DNA from: Multivorans sp965232105
GTDB taxonomy: Bacteria > Acidobacteriota > Thermoanaerobaculia > Multivoradales > Multivoraceae
Reading direction: 5' to 3'
DNA: 64,000 nucleotides
NCBI GenBank assembly: GCA_965232105.1
Contig: OZ246956.1
Location: forward strand, 62,001-126,000
How positions within the stretch are numbered: position 1 is the stretch's first letter; each line of letters begins with the position of its first letter. A program made the position numbers and the translations under genes. Below the pieces are notes generated by a model, which saw only the letters and a program-made list of their open reading frames with translations, was not told where the DNA came from and did no database searches. Positions 15,016 through 26,515 of this stretch are shown one piece after another.

Positions 15016-16812
15016 CAGGTCGTCCGGGAGGGTCTGGGTCAAGTTGCCGTTGGCAACGACCAGGTCCTCCCAGCCATCGTTGTTGATGTCGGCGAAGACG
15101 GACGACCAGGACCACCGGCCCATCGTCACTTTCGCGTCGACGCTGCGGTCGACGAAGCCGCCGCCGTCCCCGCCGGCGAAGAGCGAGTTGCCGCGCGCCA
15201 TCCGCTGAACCTCGGTCAGCGGACCGGCACGCTGGCGGTCGCGCTCGAACTTCCGCTGGTAGGTGATCCGGTTGCCGGCGGCCGAGAACATGTTGCCGAC
15301 GTAGACGTCCATCCGACCGTCGCGGTTGTAGTCGGCCCAACTCACCGACATCCCGGACGAAATGTCCTCGACGCCAGCGTCCCCCGCCACGTCGACGAAC
15401 CGGCCACCGTCGTTCCGGTACAGGTTGTTGCGGCCGTAGTCGTTCGCCACGTAGAGATCCGCGTCACCGTCGCCGTCGACGTCCTCCCAGGACGCGGCCA
15501 GGCTGAAGCGGCGGTTGTTCACATCAAGCCCCACCTCGACCGTCGCGTCGACGAAGCGGAAACCGCCGTCGTTGCGCAGTAAGACGTTGCGACCGCCGTT
15601 GTTCGCGTCGTGGTACGGCACCGGGCTCGCCACGCCCCGTTCGTCGTAAGCGCGGCGGTAGGCGCAGATGTAGATGTCGAGGTCGCCGTCGCCGTCGTAG
15701 TCGGCCGCCGACAGTGAGTTGCTGTCCGGGATCTCGCCCGCGACGTAGCGCACGCGGGCAAAGCCGCCACGACCGTCGTTCTCGAGCACCAGCACCGCCG
15801 GCCGGCTCGAAAGGACGAGGTCCGGATCACCGTCGTTGTCGAGATCGACGAACAGCCCGGCGAGGGCACGCTCCAGGTAGTCGACCGCCGCCGCCGCCGA
15901 ACGGTCGTCGAACGTGCCATCCCGGTTCTGGACGTAGAGGCGGTTCGGCAGACCGCCCTGCTCCGGCAGGAAGAGGTCGTCCAGCCCGTCGCCGTTGACG
16001 TCCGCGACGGAGACGCCCTGCCATCCCGTCTTGTTGTAACCCGCCGCCTTCGTGATCCGGTTGAGCCAGGCGTCGGGCGGCTGGAGCAGTTGCTCCCGGT
16101 AGCTCGGGTTGTGACCGACAGCGCCTTCCGTGACGTCGACGAAGAGGGGGCCCCGGGGAGCCGCCGTCTCCTCGTAGTCGGCGATCTCCACCCGAAGCAG
16201 CAACGGTTCGGCGTCGATCACCGGCAACGTCCAGGTGGCCGACCAGACCGCATTCAACTGGCGACTTCCGGCTGCTCCAGCCGCCGACGCCTCCAGGTAG
16301 GCCAACGTGGTGAACCCGGCGGATCCTGTGTCGATCGAATACAGCTTGAAGTCCGCCCGCGGCGGCCGGTCGCCCGCGAGCCGCTCAGCGAGGGCTCCCA
16401 GCGCCCGCTCGAAACCCTCGGCGCCGCGGTACCCGACACCCGCCCCACCCGGGCTTCCCGTCTCGACAGCGAAGGCCGGCCCCCGGTAGCGCGGACTCAG
16501 TTCCTCCGGTACAAACCCCGCCGACTCAAAGGCCTGATCGACGACCGACGCAAGGTCGCCTGAGCCCAGACGATCGCTCTCGCCTCCGGCAACCTCAACC
16601 AGCCACGCAGCGACGCGCTTGAGCTGCGCCTCAGCCTGTTCGCTGAGCGCCTCGGTGTCCCAACCGTCCGCCCGCGGATCGACCGCGGCGGCGAAGTTCT
16701 CGGGCTCGAAGGCAGGGGTGACGTCCGCCTGCCCGCTCTGCGCCAACGCGGCGGCCGGCGCAACCGCCACAGTCAGCACGACGACGACTCGGGAGATCCA
16801 CACCGCCGACAC
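15013..16812 (-). CDS. N-terminal part of CRTAC1-like FG-GAP repeat protein
   Basis: This 599-residue product starts at GTG 16812 with a clear signal peptide (ISRVVVVLTVAVAPAAALAQ), so it is exported. At least six FG-GAP calcium-binding blades follow, each with a D-x-D/N-x-D-G loop: VADVNGDGLDDLFL, VDLDNDGDPDLVLS, ADYDGDGDLDIYIC, EDVDGDGDADLYVA, ADYNRDGRMDVYVG and ADINNDGWEDLVVA. It stops abruptly after the sixth blade at a TGA, and the next blades and the ASPIC/UnbV domain continue in the same frame. Either two proteins arise or the stop is read through. It is divergent from fdhF by only 31 bp. Likely role: surface or periplasmic binding or scaffold protein. Confidence 0.8.
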   Translation of the reverse strand: MSAVWISRVVVVLTVAVAPAAALAQSGQADVTPAFEPENFAAAVDPRADGWDTEALSEQAEAQLKRVAAWLVEVAGGESDRLGSGDLASVVDQAFESAGFVPEELSPRYRGPAFAVETGSPGGAGVGYRGAEGFERALGALAERLAGDRPPRADFKLYSIDTGSAGFTTLAYLEASAAGAAGSRQLNAVWSATWTLPVIDAEPLLLRVEIADYEETAAPRGPLFVDVTEGAVGHNPSYREQLLQPPDAWLNRITKAAGYNKTGWQGVSVADVNGDGLDDLFLPEQGGLPNRLYVQNRDGTFDDRSAAAAVDYLERALAGLFVDLDNDGDPDLVLSSRPAVLVLENDGRGGFARVRYVAGEIPDSNSLSAADYDGDGDLDIYICAYRRAYDERGVASPVPYHDANNGGRNVLLRNDGGFRFVDATVEVGLDVNNRRFSLAASWEDVDGDGDADLYVANDYGRNNLYRNDGGRFVDVAGDAGVEDISSGMSVSWADYNRDGRMDVYVGNMFSAAGNRITYQRKFERDRQRAGPLTEVQRMARGNSLFAGGDGGGFVDRSVDAKVTMGRWSWSSVFADINNDGWEDLVVANGNLTQTLPDDL

Positions 16813-16831
16813 TCTAACGTTCCTGCTCTTC

Positions 16832-16837
16832 TATGAT
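16832..16837 (+). promoter_or_regulatory. -10 box of fdhF
   Basis: TATGAT ends 6 nt before GTG 16844, again the leaderless geometry. No convincing -35 hexamer is visible. The box lies in the 31-bp gap between the divergent CRTAC1-like and fdhF genes. Confidence 0.5.
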
Positions 16838-16843
16838 CGGCCC

Positions 16844-19048
16844 GTGAGTCCCAGCTTGAGGACCCCCTTCGGCCTGGGGCAGACGAAGCCGCGCCACTAC
16901 CTGGAGATGGCCAAGGTCGCATGGCAGAACCGCGACGAGGGCGGCTACGCCTGGCGCATCCTGCGCGACGGAGTCTGCGACGGTTGCGCTCTCGGAACGT
17001 CGGGGCTCCGGGACTGGACGATGGACGGCGTCCACCTGTGCATGGTTCGGCTCGACCTGCTGCGGCTGAACACGATGCCGGCACTCGACCCGGCCGTGCT
17101 CGCCAACGCGGAAGCTCTGGCCGCACGAGGCTCGACGGAACTGCGCGGCCTGGGCCGCCTCGCGCACCCGATGCTGCGCCGGGCCGGCGAACCGGGTTTC
17201 CGGCGGATCGGCTGGCCCGAGGCGACCGACCTCGCGGCGGCGCGGCTGGCGAAGGTCCGCCAGCACGACCCCACGCGCGCGGCCTTCTTCCTGACTTCGC
17301 GCGGCATCCCCAACGAGACGTACTACGTGGCGCAGAAGGCCGCCCGCTTCTTCGGCACCCCCCACGTCGACACCGCCGCCCGCCTCTGCCACGCCGCCTC
17401 GACGGTGGCGCTGCATCGATCACTCGGATTCGGCGCCGCGACGAATTCCTACACCGACTGGCTCGACGCGGACCTGATCGTCTTCTTCGGCTCGAACGTG
17501 CCGAACAACCAGCCGGTGACGGTCAAGTACCTTCACTACGCTCGTCAGCGCGGGGCTGAAATCGCGGTCGTCAACCCGTATCGCGAGCCGGGCCTCGAGC
17601 GCTACTGGGTACCGTCGGTCCCTTCGAGCGCGGTCTTCGGCACCGACCTGGCCCAGCACTGGTTCGCCGTCGATACCGGCGGCGACCTCGCCTTCCTCAA
17701 CGGGACGATGAAGGCTCTCCTCGACCTGCCCGGCGGCGTCGCGCAAGGCTTCGTCGAGCGCTCCACCGAGGATTTCGCCACCGTCGAGGCGTCGCTGAAG
17801 GGAACTCCCTGGAGCGATCTTGAGAGCGCGAGCGGCGCCTCGCGCGCCGAGATGGAGCGCTTCGCCGGGCTCCTCTGCGCCAGGCCGAAGACGATCCTCG
17901 TCTGGTCGATGGGTCTGACGCAGCACCGGCACGGCGTCGACACGGTGCTCGCGATCTGCAACCTCGGACTGATGCGCGGCCTCCCGGGACTTCCCGGCGC
18001 CGGGCTCGTTCCAATCCGCGGCCACTCCGGCGTCCAGGGCGGATCCGAGGTCGGCTGTACACCGGTGACCGAAGCGGCGATTCTCGACCGCTGGGCCGAG
18101 GTCTGGGGCTTCGAACCGCCGCGTGGTCCCGGACTGGCCGCGACCGGCCAGCTCGAGGCCGCGGCCGACGGCGACATCGACGCGTTCTGGATCCTCGGCG
18201 GCAACTTCCTGGAAACGACGCCCAACCGGGAACGGATCGAGCGCGCGCTGCACAGGCCCGAGATCCGCATTCACCAGGACATCCTGCTGAACAGCGCGAT
18301 GCTGGTCGAGCCGAGCGACACCGTGCTGTTGCTGCCGGCGACGACCCGCTACGAGATCCCCGGCGGCGTGACCGAGACGACGACGGAGAGACGAATCGTC
18401 TACTCGCCGCCGATCGGCTATCGCGGCAGCGAAGCGAGGCGACTCGGGGAAAGCCGGCCAGAGTGGGAGGTCCTCTGCGAGATCGTCTCCAGGGTGCGGC
18501 CCGAGCCCGCGGGGGCGCTCGACTTCGCGGACACGGGCACGATCCGTGACGAGATCGCACGCGCCGAGCCGCGCTACGCCGGCATCGAGAACCTGAAACG
18601 GAAGGGCGACCAGTTCCAGTGGGGCGGAGCGCGCCTGTTCGAGGGCGGACGCTTCGCGACCTCGTCGGGCCGGGCTCGCTTTCACGTGGTGGCGCCGCCG
18701 GCCGACCGCGCACTCGAAGAGGGTGAACTCTTCCTCTCGACCCGCCGAGGACGCCAGTTCAACTCGATGGTCCACCAGGCGCAGGACCCGCTGACCGGCC
18801 TCGACCGCTCCGACCTGCTGATCAACGCGGACGACGGCCGGGATCGGGGCATCGCCGACGGCGACCGGGTGGTCGTCAAGTCACCCGTGTCGCGGATCGA
18901 GCTGGTGGCCCGCTTTCAGCCGATCAAGGCCGGCAACGTCGAAGCCCACTGGCCGGAGTGCATGGAGTTGCTGCCCTGGTCGCTCGACCCCGACTCCGGC
19001 GAACCCGAGTACGGTGTTCGCGTGCGGATCGAACGAGCGGGCGCCTGA
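16844..19048 (+). CDS. FdhF/YdeP family molybdopterin oxidoreductase
   Basis: This 734-residue protein belongs to the YdeP branch of the formate dehydrogenase H-like bis-MGD oxidoreductases. It has GVCDGCALGTSGLRDW (about residues 43-58) and HLCMVRLDLLRLNTMP instead of the usual CxxCxxxC 4Fe-4S loop. Cofactor-binding blocks include FFGSNVPNNQP, MGLTQHRHGVDT, RGHSGVQGGSEVG and the C-terminal MopB barrel (STRRGRQFNSMVHQ). The GTG start lies 6 nt after a -10 box. fdhD follows after one base. Homologues are called oxidoreductases linked to acid resistance or formate oxidation; the substrate is unproven. No iron-sulfur or membrane subunit is encoded nearby, so it is probably cytoplasmic and single-subunit. 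Confidence 0.85.
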   Translation: MSPSLRTPFGLGQTKPRHYLEMAKVAWQNRDEGGYAWRILRDGVCDGCALGTSGLRDWTMDGVHLCMVRLDLLRLNTMPALDPAVLANAEALAARGSTELRGLGRLAHPMLRRAGEPGFRRIGWPEATDLAAARLAKVRQHDPTRAAFFLTSRGIPNETYYVAQKAARFFGTPHVDTAARLCHAASTVALHRSLGFGAATNSYTDWLDADLIVFFGSNVPNNQPVTVKYLHYARQRGAEIAVVNPYREPGLERYWVPSVPSSAVFGTDLAQHWFAVDTGGDLAFLNGTMKALLDLPGGVAQGFVERSTEDFATVEASLKGTPWSDLESASGASRAEMERFAGLLCARPKTILVWSMGLTQHRHGVDTVLAICNLGLMRGLPGLPGAGLVPIRGHSGVQGGSEVGCTPVTEAAILDRWAEVWGFEPPRGPGLAATGQLEAAADGDIDAFWILGGNFLETTPNRERIERALHRPEIRIHQDILLNSAMLVEPSDTVLLLPATTRYEIPGGVTETTTERRIVYSPPIGYRGSEARRLGESRPEWEVLCEIVSRVRPEPAGALDFADTGTIRDEIARAEPRYAGIENLKRKGDQFQWGGARLFEGGRFATSSGRARFHVVAPPADRALEEGELFLSTRRGRQFNSMVHQAQDPLTGLDRSDLLINADDGRDRGIADGDRVVVKSPVSRIELVARFQPIKAGNVEAHWPECMELLPWSLDPDSGEPEYGVRVRIERAGA

Positions 19049-19049
19049 C

Positions 19050-19976
19050 GTGGCCGCCGACCGACCCGCCGCCGAACGGGCCGGCCTCGCCGCGGCCCGC
19101 GAAACGCTGGTCGAGCGCGGCGAGGGCGAGGTGCGCCGCGACCAGGTGGCGATCGAAGAGCCCCTGGAGATCCGGGTCGACGGAGAAGCTCTCGTCGTCA
19201 CGATGCGCAGCCCGGGCGCCGAGGAGGAACTCGCCCTGGGCTACCTCTACGCCGAGGGCTGGATCGAGGGCGCCGGAGACGTGGCCGATGTCGAAGCCGG
19301 CCCCGCCGCCCGGTCCGACCGGCGGCCGGCACTCCCGGCAAATGACGAGACGCCCCTGGTCCCCGGCGCGGTCGTGGACGTCCGCCTCTCCGCGCAAGGT
19401 CGCGAGCGATCACGCCGCCGCGCGGATCCCGGCGAGCGCGAACGCGCCTTCCGCGTCACCAGCGCCTGCGGCGTCTGCGGCAAGCCCTCGCTGGAAGATC
19501 TGTGGGTCCGGCTGCCGGCAATCCGGCCGCTCGACCTGACGCCGGACCGCGAGCGCCGCCTCGTTCGGGAATTGCCGGCCGCGATGAGGGTTCGGCAAGA
19601 CCTCTTCGGCGACACCGGCGGCGTCCACGCCGCCGCCCTGTTCGGGGTCGACGACGGTCCCGCCGAGCTGCTCTGGCTCTACGAGGACATCGGCCGCCAC
19701 AACGCGGTCGACAAGATCGTCGGCCGGGCGCTACAAGCCGGGCGGCTGCCCCTCGACTCGACCATCCTGGCGGTCAGCGGACGCCTCGGCTTCGAGATCG
19801 TCCAGAAAGCCGCGGTCGCCGGCATACCAACCGTCGCCGCGGTCGGGGCGCCCTCGAGCCTGGCGCTGGACATCGCCCACCTGGCGGGAATCCGGGTGTA
19901 CGCCTTCGTGGCGGGCGACCGCGGCAACCTCTATCCCTCGGCTCCGGTCGAGGCGCACCTCGTGAGCTCCTCGTGA
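19050..19976 (+). CDS. fdhD: Formate dehydrogenase accessory sulfurtransferase FdhD
   Basis: This ~308-residue protein delivers sulfur to the bis-MGD cofactor of formate dehydrogenase-type enzymes. The catalytic CxxC pair is in TSACGVCGKPS. Other family blocks are GDTGGVHAAALF, YEDIGRHNAVDKIVGRAL, ILAVSGRLGFEIVQKA and VAAVGAPSSLALDIA. GTG 19050 starts one base after the fdhF stop; a GTG at 19014 inside fdhF is possible but less likely. The pairing supports the view that the upstream YdeP-like protein carries a sulfurated Mo/W cofactor. Confidence 0.92.
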   Translation: MAADRPAAERAGLAAARETLVERGEGEVRRDQVAIEEPLEIRVDGEALVVTMRSPGAEEELALGYLYAEGWIEGAGDVADVEAGPAARSDRRPALPANDETPLVPGAVVDVRLSAQGRERSRRRADPGERERAFRVTSACGVCGKPSLEDLWVRLPAIRPLDLTPDRERRLVRELPAAMRVRQDLFGDTGGVHAAALFGVDDGPAELLWLYEDIGRHNAVDKIVGRALQAGRLPLDSTILAVSGRLGFEIVQKAAVAGIPTVAAVGAPSSLALDIAHLAGIRVYAFVAGDRGNLYPSAPVEAHLVSSS

Positions 19977-19986
19977 GCCACGTCGA

Positions 19987-20038
19987 TTGACGACTTGGGC
20001 CTGCGGGCATAGGTTGACCCCAGGAGCCTGTTGACCCC
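19987..20038 (+). promoter_or_regulatory. Glutamate dehydrogenase promoter with direct repeats
   Basis: TTGACG (19987-19992), a 17-nt spacer and TAGGTT (20010-20015) form a promoter. A 9-bp direct repeat GTTGACCCC occurs at 20013-20021 and 20030-20038, overlapping the -10 and the expected start site. Such tandem half-sites spaced 17 bp apart could bind a regulator; none is identified. Confidence 0.45.
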
Positions 20039-20074
20039 CTGCAGGGCGAGCCCCACGATGACGAGGAGTCTGAA

Positions 20075-21526
20075 GTGACGACAGCGGCAACTGCGTCTAC
20101 GGAGCGGCGCCCGGCGCCGAAGCTGACCTTCTTCGACCACGTCAATGTCGCCTTCGACGAAGCGGCGAAGCACACGGGCCACGACCCCACGCTGCTGGAG
20201 CAGGTGAAGTGGGTCAACTCGGTCTATCGGATGACCTTCCCGCTGCGACGCGACGACGGCTCGATCGAGGTCGTTCACGCCTGGCGCGCCGAACACAGCC
20301 ATCACCGGCTGCCCACGAAGGGCGGAATCCGCTACGCGATGAACGTCAACGAGGACGAGGTCATGGCGCTGTCGGCGCTGATGACCTACAAGTGCGCCCT
20401 GGTCGACGTTCCCTTCGGCGGCGCCAAGGGCGGCGTCCGGATCGACCGCCACAAGTACTCCCAGGGCGAACTCGAGCGGCTCACACGCCGCTACACCGCC
20501 GAACTCCAGCGCAAGTCGTTCATCGGGCCGGGGAAGGACGTCCCGGCGCCCGACTACGGCACGGGCGAACAGGAGATGGCCTGGATCGCGGACACCTACG
20601 CACAGATCGAACACGGCGAGGTCAATATCGCCGCCTGCGTCACCGGCAAGCCGGTCGAACACGGCGGCATCCAGGGCCGCACCCAGGCCACTGGCCTCGG
20701 CGTCTTCTACGGCATCCGCGAAGCCTGTTCGTACGAAGACGACATGGCGAAGCTCGGACTCGAGCCCGGAATCGCGGGCAAACGGGTCGTGATCCAGGGG
20801 CTGGGCAACGTCGGCTATCACGCGGGGCAGTACCTGCGGGGCGCGGGCGCGAAGCTGGTCGGTCTGGCCGAGTACGAGGGCGCGATCGCGTGCGCGGATG
20901 GACTCGACGTCGACGACGTGGTCGAACACCGGCGGGAGACCGGGTCCATCCTCAACTTCCCCGGCGCGTCCAACATCGAGCCCAGCCGAAAGGCGCTGGA
21001 ACTCGACTGCGACATCCTCGTCCCGGCGGCGCTGGAGAACCAGATCACCCGGGAGAACATCGGGCGCATCTCCTGCCGCATCCTCGCCGAAGCGGCGAAC
21101 GGACCGACAACGTCCTACGCGAGCAAGGCCGCGGCCAAGCGAGGCATCTTCGTGATTCCCGACGTCTACCTGAACGCCGGCGGCGTGACGGTCTCCTACT
21201 TCGAGTGGCTCAAGAACCTCTCGCACGTACGCTTCGGGCGGATGCAGAAACGATTCGAGGAGAGTGTGCGCAGGGATCTGCTGCACGCGATGAGTGCCGC
21301 GACCGGGGCCAGCTTCAGCCGGGACGAGATCAAGATCCTGGCCCGTGGCGCGGACGAGATCGATCTGGTGAACTCAGGCCTCGAGGAGACGATGGCGACC
21401 GCCTATCACCACATGCGCAGGTACAAGAAGAAGCTCGGCCCCGGTGTCGATCTGCGCACCGCCGCGATGGTCCTCGCCATCGACAAGGTCGCAGCCTCCT
21501 ACAAGACCGCGGGGATCTTCCCCTGA
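20075..21526 (+). CDS. Glu/Leu/Phe/Val dehydrogenase (glutamate dehydrogenase)
   Basis: This 483-residue enzyme interconverts glutamate and 2-oxoglutarate plus ammonia using NAD(P). The catalytic domain has HHRLPTKGGIRYAMNV and VDVPFGGAKGGVRID, which include the substrate and catalytic lysines. The Rossmann domain has VVIQGLGNVGYHAGQYL. The start is GTG 20075 with a GAGGAG ribosome site about 10 nt upstream. It is longer at the C-terminus than minimal GDHs, but no extra domain stands out. Coenzyme preference cannot be read with confidence. It is followed closely by the antiporter and gcvP on the same strand. Confidence 0.9.
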   Translation: MTTAATASTERRPAPKLTFFDHVNVAFDEAAKHTGHDPTLLEQVKWVNSVYRMTFPLRRDDGSIEVVHAWRAEHSHHRLPTKGGIRYAMNVNEDEVMALSALMTYKCALVDVPFGGAKGGVRIDRHKYSQGELERLTRRYTAELQRKSFIGPGKDVPAPDYGTGEQEMAWIADTYAQIEHGEVNIAACVTGKPVEHGGIQGRTQATGLGVFYGIREACSYEDDMAKLGLEPGIAGKRVVIQGLGNVGYHAGQYLRGAGAKLVGLAEYEGAIACADGLDVDDVVEHRRETGSILNFPGASNIEPSRKALELDCDILVPAALENQITRENIGRISCRILAEAANGPTTSYASKAAAKRGIFVIPDVYLNAGGVTVSYFEWLKNLSHVRFGRMQKRFEESVRRDLLHAMSAATGASFSRDEIKILARGADEIDLVNSGLEETMATAYHHMRRYKKKLGPGVDLRTAAMVLAIDKVAASYKTAGIFP

Positions 21527-21548
21527 TCCGCTACGGCGTCGACGCCCC

Positions 21549-22498
21549 TTGATCTCCGTACTCCTCATCGTCCTCGGCATCGCCGTGCTCTGGGCCGGCG
21601 GCGAAGTCCTCGTGCGCTCGGTGACCGGACTGGCCGCCGTGTTGCGGGTGAGCCCGACGGTAGTCGGTCTGACGGTGGTGGCCTTCGGCACCTCGGCGCC
21701 GGAGTTGGCCGCCGCAATCAGCGCCGCGCTGCGCGATTCGCCCGGACTCGTCTACGGCAACGTCGTCGGTTCGAACATCGCCAACGTCGGACTCATCCTC
21801 GGCCTGTCGGCCCTGTTCGCCCCCCTTCACAACCACGACGACTCCAGCGAACGACAGGCCATTCGGCTGGTTCGCCGCGAGTTGCCCTTCATGCTCGCCA
21901 CGTCGTTTCTGGTTCTGGCATTCGTCGGCTTCGGACAGCTCGGGCGCCTCGCCGGCGTCGTCCTGCTCGCGCTGATGGCGTACTTCCTCGTCGTGCTCGT
22001 ACGCACCGGCGACGCCGAACCGCCGAGCCCCCAGGGCGTAAACGCATTCAGGGCCGTGGTGGGCACCCTGCTGGGGCTCACATTCCTGGTTGTGGGCGCC
22101 GACCAACTGCTCGTTCCGGCAGCAGTGGACCTCGCCCGCACGGTCGGCGTCAGCGAGCGCGTCATCGGCCTTACCGTCGTGGCCTTCGGAACCAGTGTCC
22201 CGGAACTCGCCGCGTGCGTGGTAGCGGCGTATCGCAAGCACCACGGCATCGTGCTGGGAAACATCATCGGCTCGAACGTGTTCAACATCCTGCTCGTCCT
22301 GCCGGCCGCGGTGCTCATTCGTCCCTTCGCCACGACGTTCTCCGTCGAAGGACTGGACGCCGTCGTGATGCTGGCCTTCAGCCTGCTGATGTTCCTGGCC
22401 ATCTACATGCTGAGGCACGGGCGCAGCATCGGAAGGCCCTGGGGCCTTCTGCTGGTGGCCGCCTACGGGGTCTACATCGTTCGAGTTGCGTCCGCCTC

Positions 22499-22502
<4 letters not shown>
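21549..22502 (+). CDS. Calcium/sodium antiporter (CaCA family, YrbG-like)
   Basis: This 317-residue inner-membrane exchanger has about ten hydrophobic segments and two inverted alpha repeats. The repeats are VVGLTVVAFGTSAPELAAAI...GNVVGSNIANVGLILG and VIGLTVVAFGTSVPELAACV...GNIIGSNVFNILLVL; the GTSxPEL and GNxxGSN motifs line the ion site. TTG 21549 is the best start because it opens directly with the first membrane helix (ISVLLIVLGIAVLWAGGEVL). Its TGA overlaps the gcvP ATG (ATGA at 22499), suggesting coupled translation. Confidence 0.88.
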
Positions 22503-25423
<2,921 letters not shown>

Positions 25424-25694
25424 CGGCGCCAACGGCGTTCCGCGGTACGCCGGCAGTGAAGACAGCCATGTCCACAACGCACTGCAACAGCTCGGCGCCT
25501 ATCGGCTGCCGCGCGACGAGAGCGGTGCGGCGTCCGAGTGGTTTGAAGCGACCCTTCGGCCCCGAGCGTCGGACGCGCCTCGATCCCTTCGGGTCTGCTA
25601 CGGTCCTTGCTCCTGAGCCGATTTGGCGCGTGGCCCGCATCGGGCCCTGTCCTGCCCCTTCCAGCGGCGCCCTTGCAACAACGAAGGAGCGACA

Positions 25695-26324
25695 ATGAAC
25701 GAAGACACGGCACGGGGAAGCGCTGCGGTCCCCACCACGATGGACGAGCTGCAGGCGAGCTTCAGGCAGTCTTTCGCCGAGCTGGCCGAGATCCGCGCGA
25801 TTCAGCGGCAAACGGCCGAGCAGATGAAGGAAACCGACCGGCGCATGAAGGAGACCGACCGGGAGATAGAGAAGACTGCCCGCCAGATCCGGAAGTCGGA
25901 AGGCGAGTTCACCTCGAAGTGGGGCAGGCTGATGGAGAGCCTGGTCGAGGGTGATCTCGTGCGCCTGCTCCGGGAACGAGACGTCGCCGTGGAGGAGAGC
26001 GCGGGCCGGTTCAAGCGTCGGAGAGGCGGCAAGACCATGGAGTTCGACGTCGTGGCCCTGAATGGCAAGGAGGCGGTCGTCGTCGAGGTCAAGACCACGC
26101 TCAGGCCGAAACACGTCCGGCGTTTTCTCGACAAACTCAAGGTGTTCAACGAGTGGTCCGCCGTGGGCCGGGGCCGCACGATCTACGGCGCCATGGCCTA
26201 CCTCACCTACGACAGCGAGGCGCCAACCTTCGCCGAGCGAAAGGGGCTGTTCGTGATCCGGGCAACCGGCAGCAGCGCCAGCATCGTCAACGCGCCGGAC
26301 TTCAAGCCAACAGCCTACGGCTGA
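25695..26324 (+). CDS. Coiled-coil protein with PD-(D/E)XK nuclease-like domain (DUF3782-like)
   Basis: This 209-residue protein has an N-terminal coiled coil (about residues 15-70) containing a near-perfect heptad repeat: MKETDRR, MKETDRE, IEKTARQ. A C-terminal domain has the nuclease-like core MEFDVVALNGKEAVVVEVKTTL, where D and ExK are the expected metal-binding residues. ATG 25695 has GGAG 6-7 nt upstream. Such proteins are widespread orphans in cyanobacteria and acidobacteria. A DNA-cleaving role is only a possibility and no partner gene is adjacent. Confidence 0.65.
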   Translation: MNEDTARGSAAVPTTMDELQASFRQSFAELAEIRAIQRQTAEQMKETDRRMKETDREIEKTARQIRKSEGEFTSKWGRLMESLVEGDLVRLLRERDVAVEESAGRFKRRRGGKTMEFDVVALNGKEAVVVEVKTTLRPKHVRRFLDKLKVFNEWSAVGRGRTIYGAMAYLTYDSEAPTFAERKGLFVIRATGSSASIVNAPDFKPTAYG

Positions 26325-26515
26325 TCTGCCCGCCGAGTGCGAGACCCGACCCCGGTTGCGCCACGCTCACAAGAACCGCGAGAGAACGATCACGACCAGC
26401 CCCTCGCCGCCTCGAAGCAGCCGCTCGGGAGTCGCGCGGAAGCGTCCGCGCCGGCACGACGATCGGGCCCCGGCGACGACCCGTCGAACGGTCCTCCTCA
26501 CCGATCCCGGACCGG

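Noticed and set aside
12943..15582. An 879-codon open frame on the plus strand
   Set aside because: It is the complement of the CRTAC1/TlpA/TPR coding region, has no ribosome site and has biased Arg/Gly/Pro-rich content.
25424..25694. A 92-codon frame between gcvP and the coiled-coil protein gene
   Set aside because: Its GTG overlaps the gcvP stop, but the composition is random-looking, no domain is visible and it overlaps the next gene's ribosome site.
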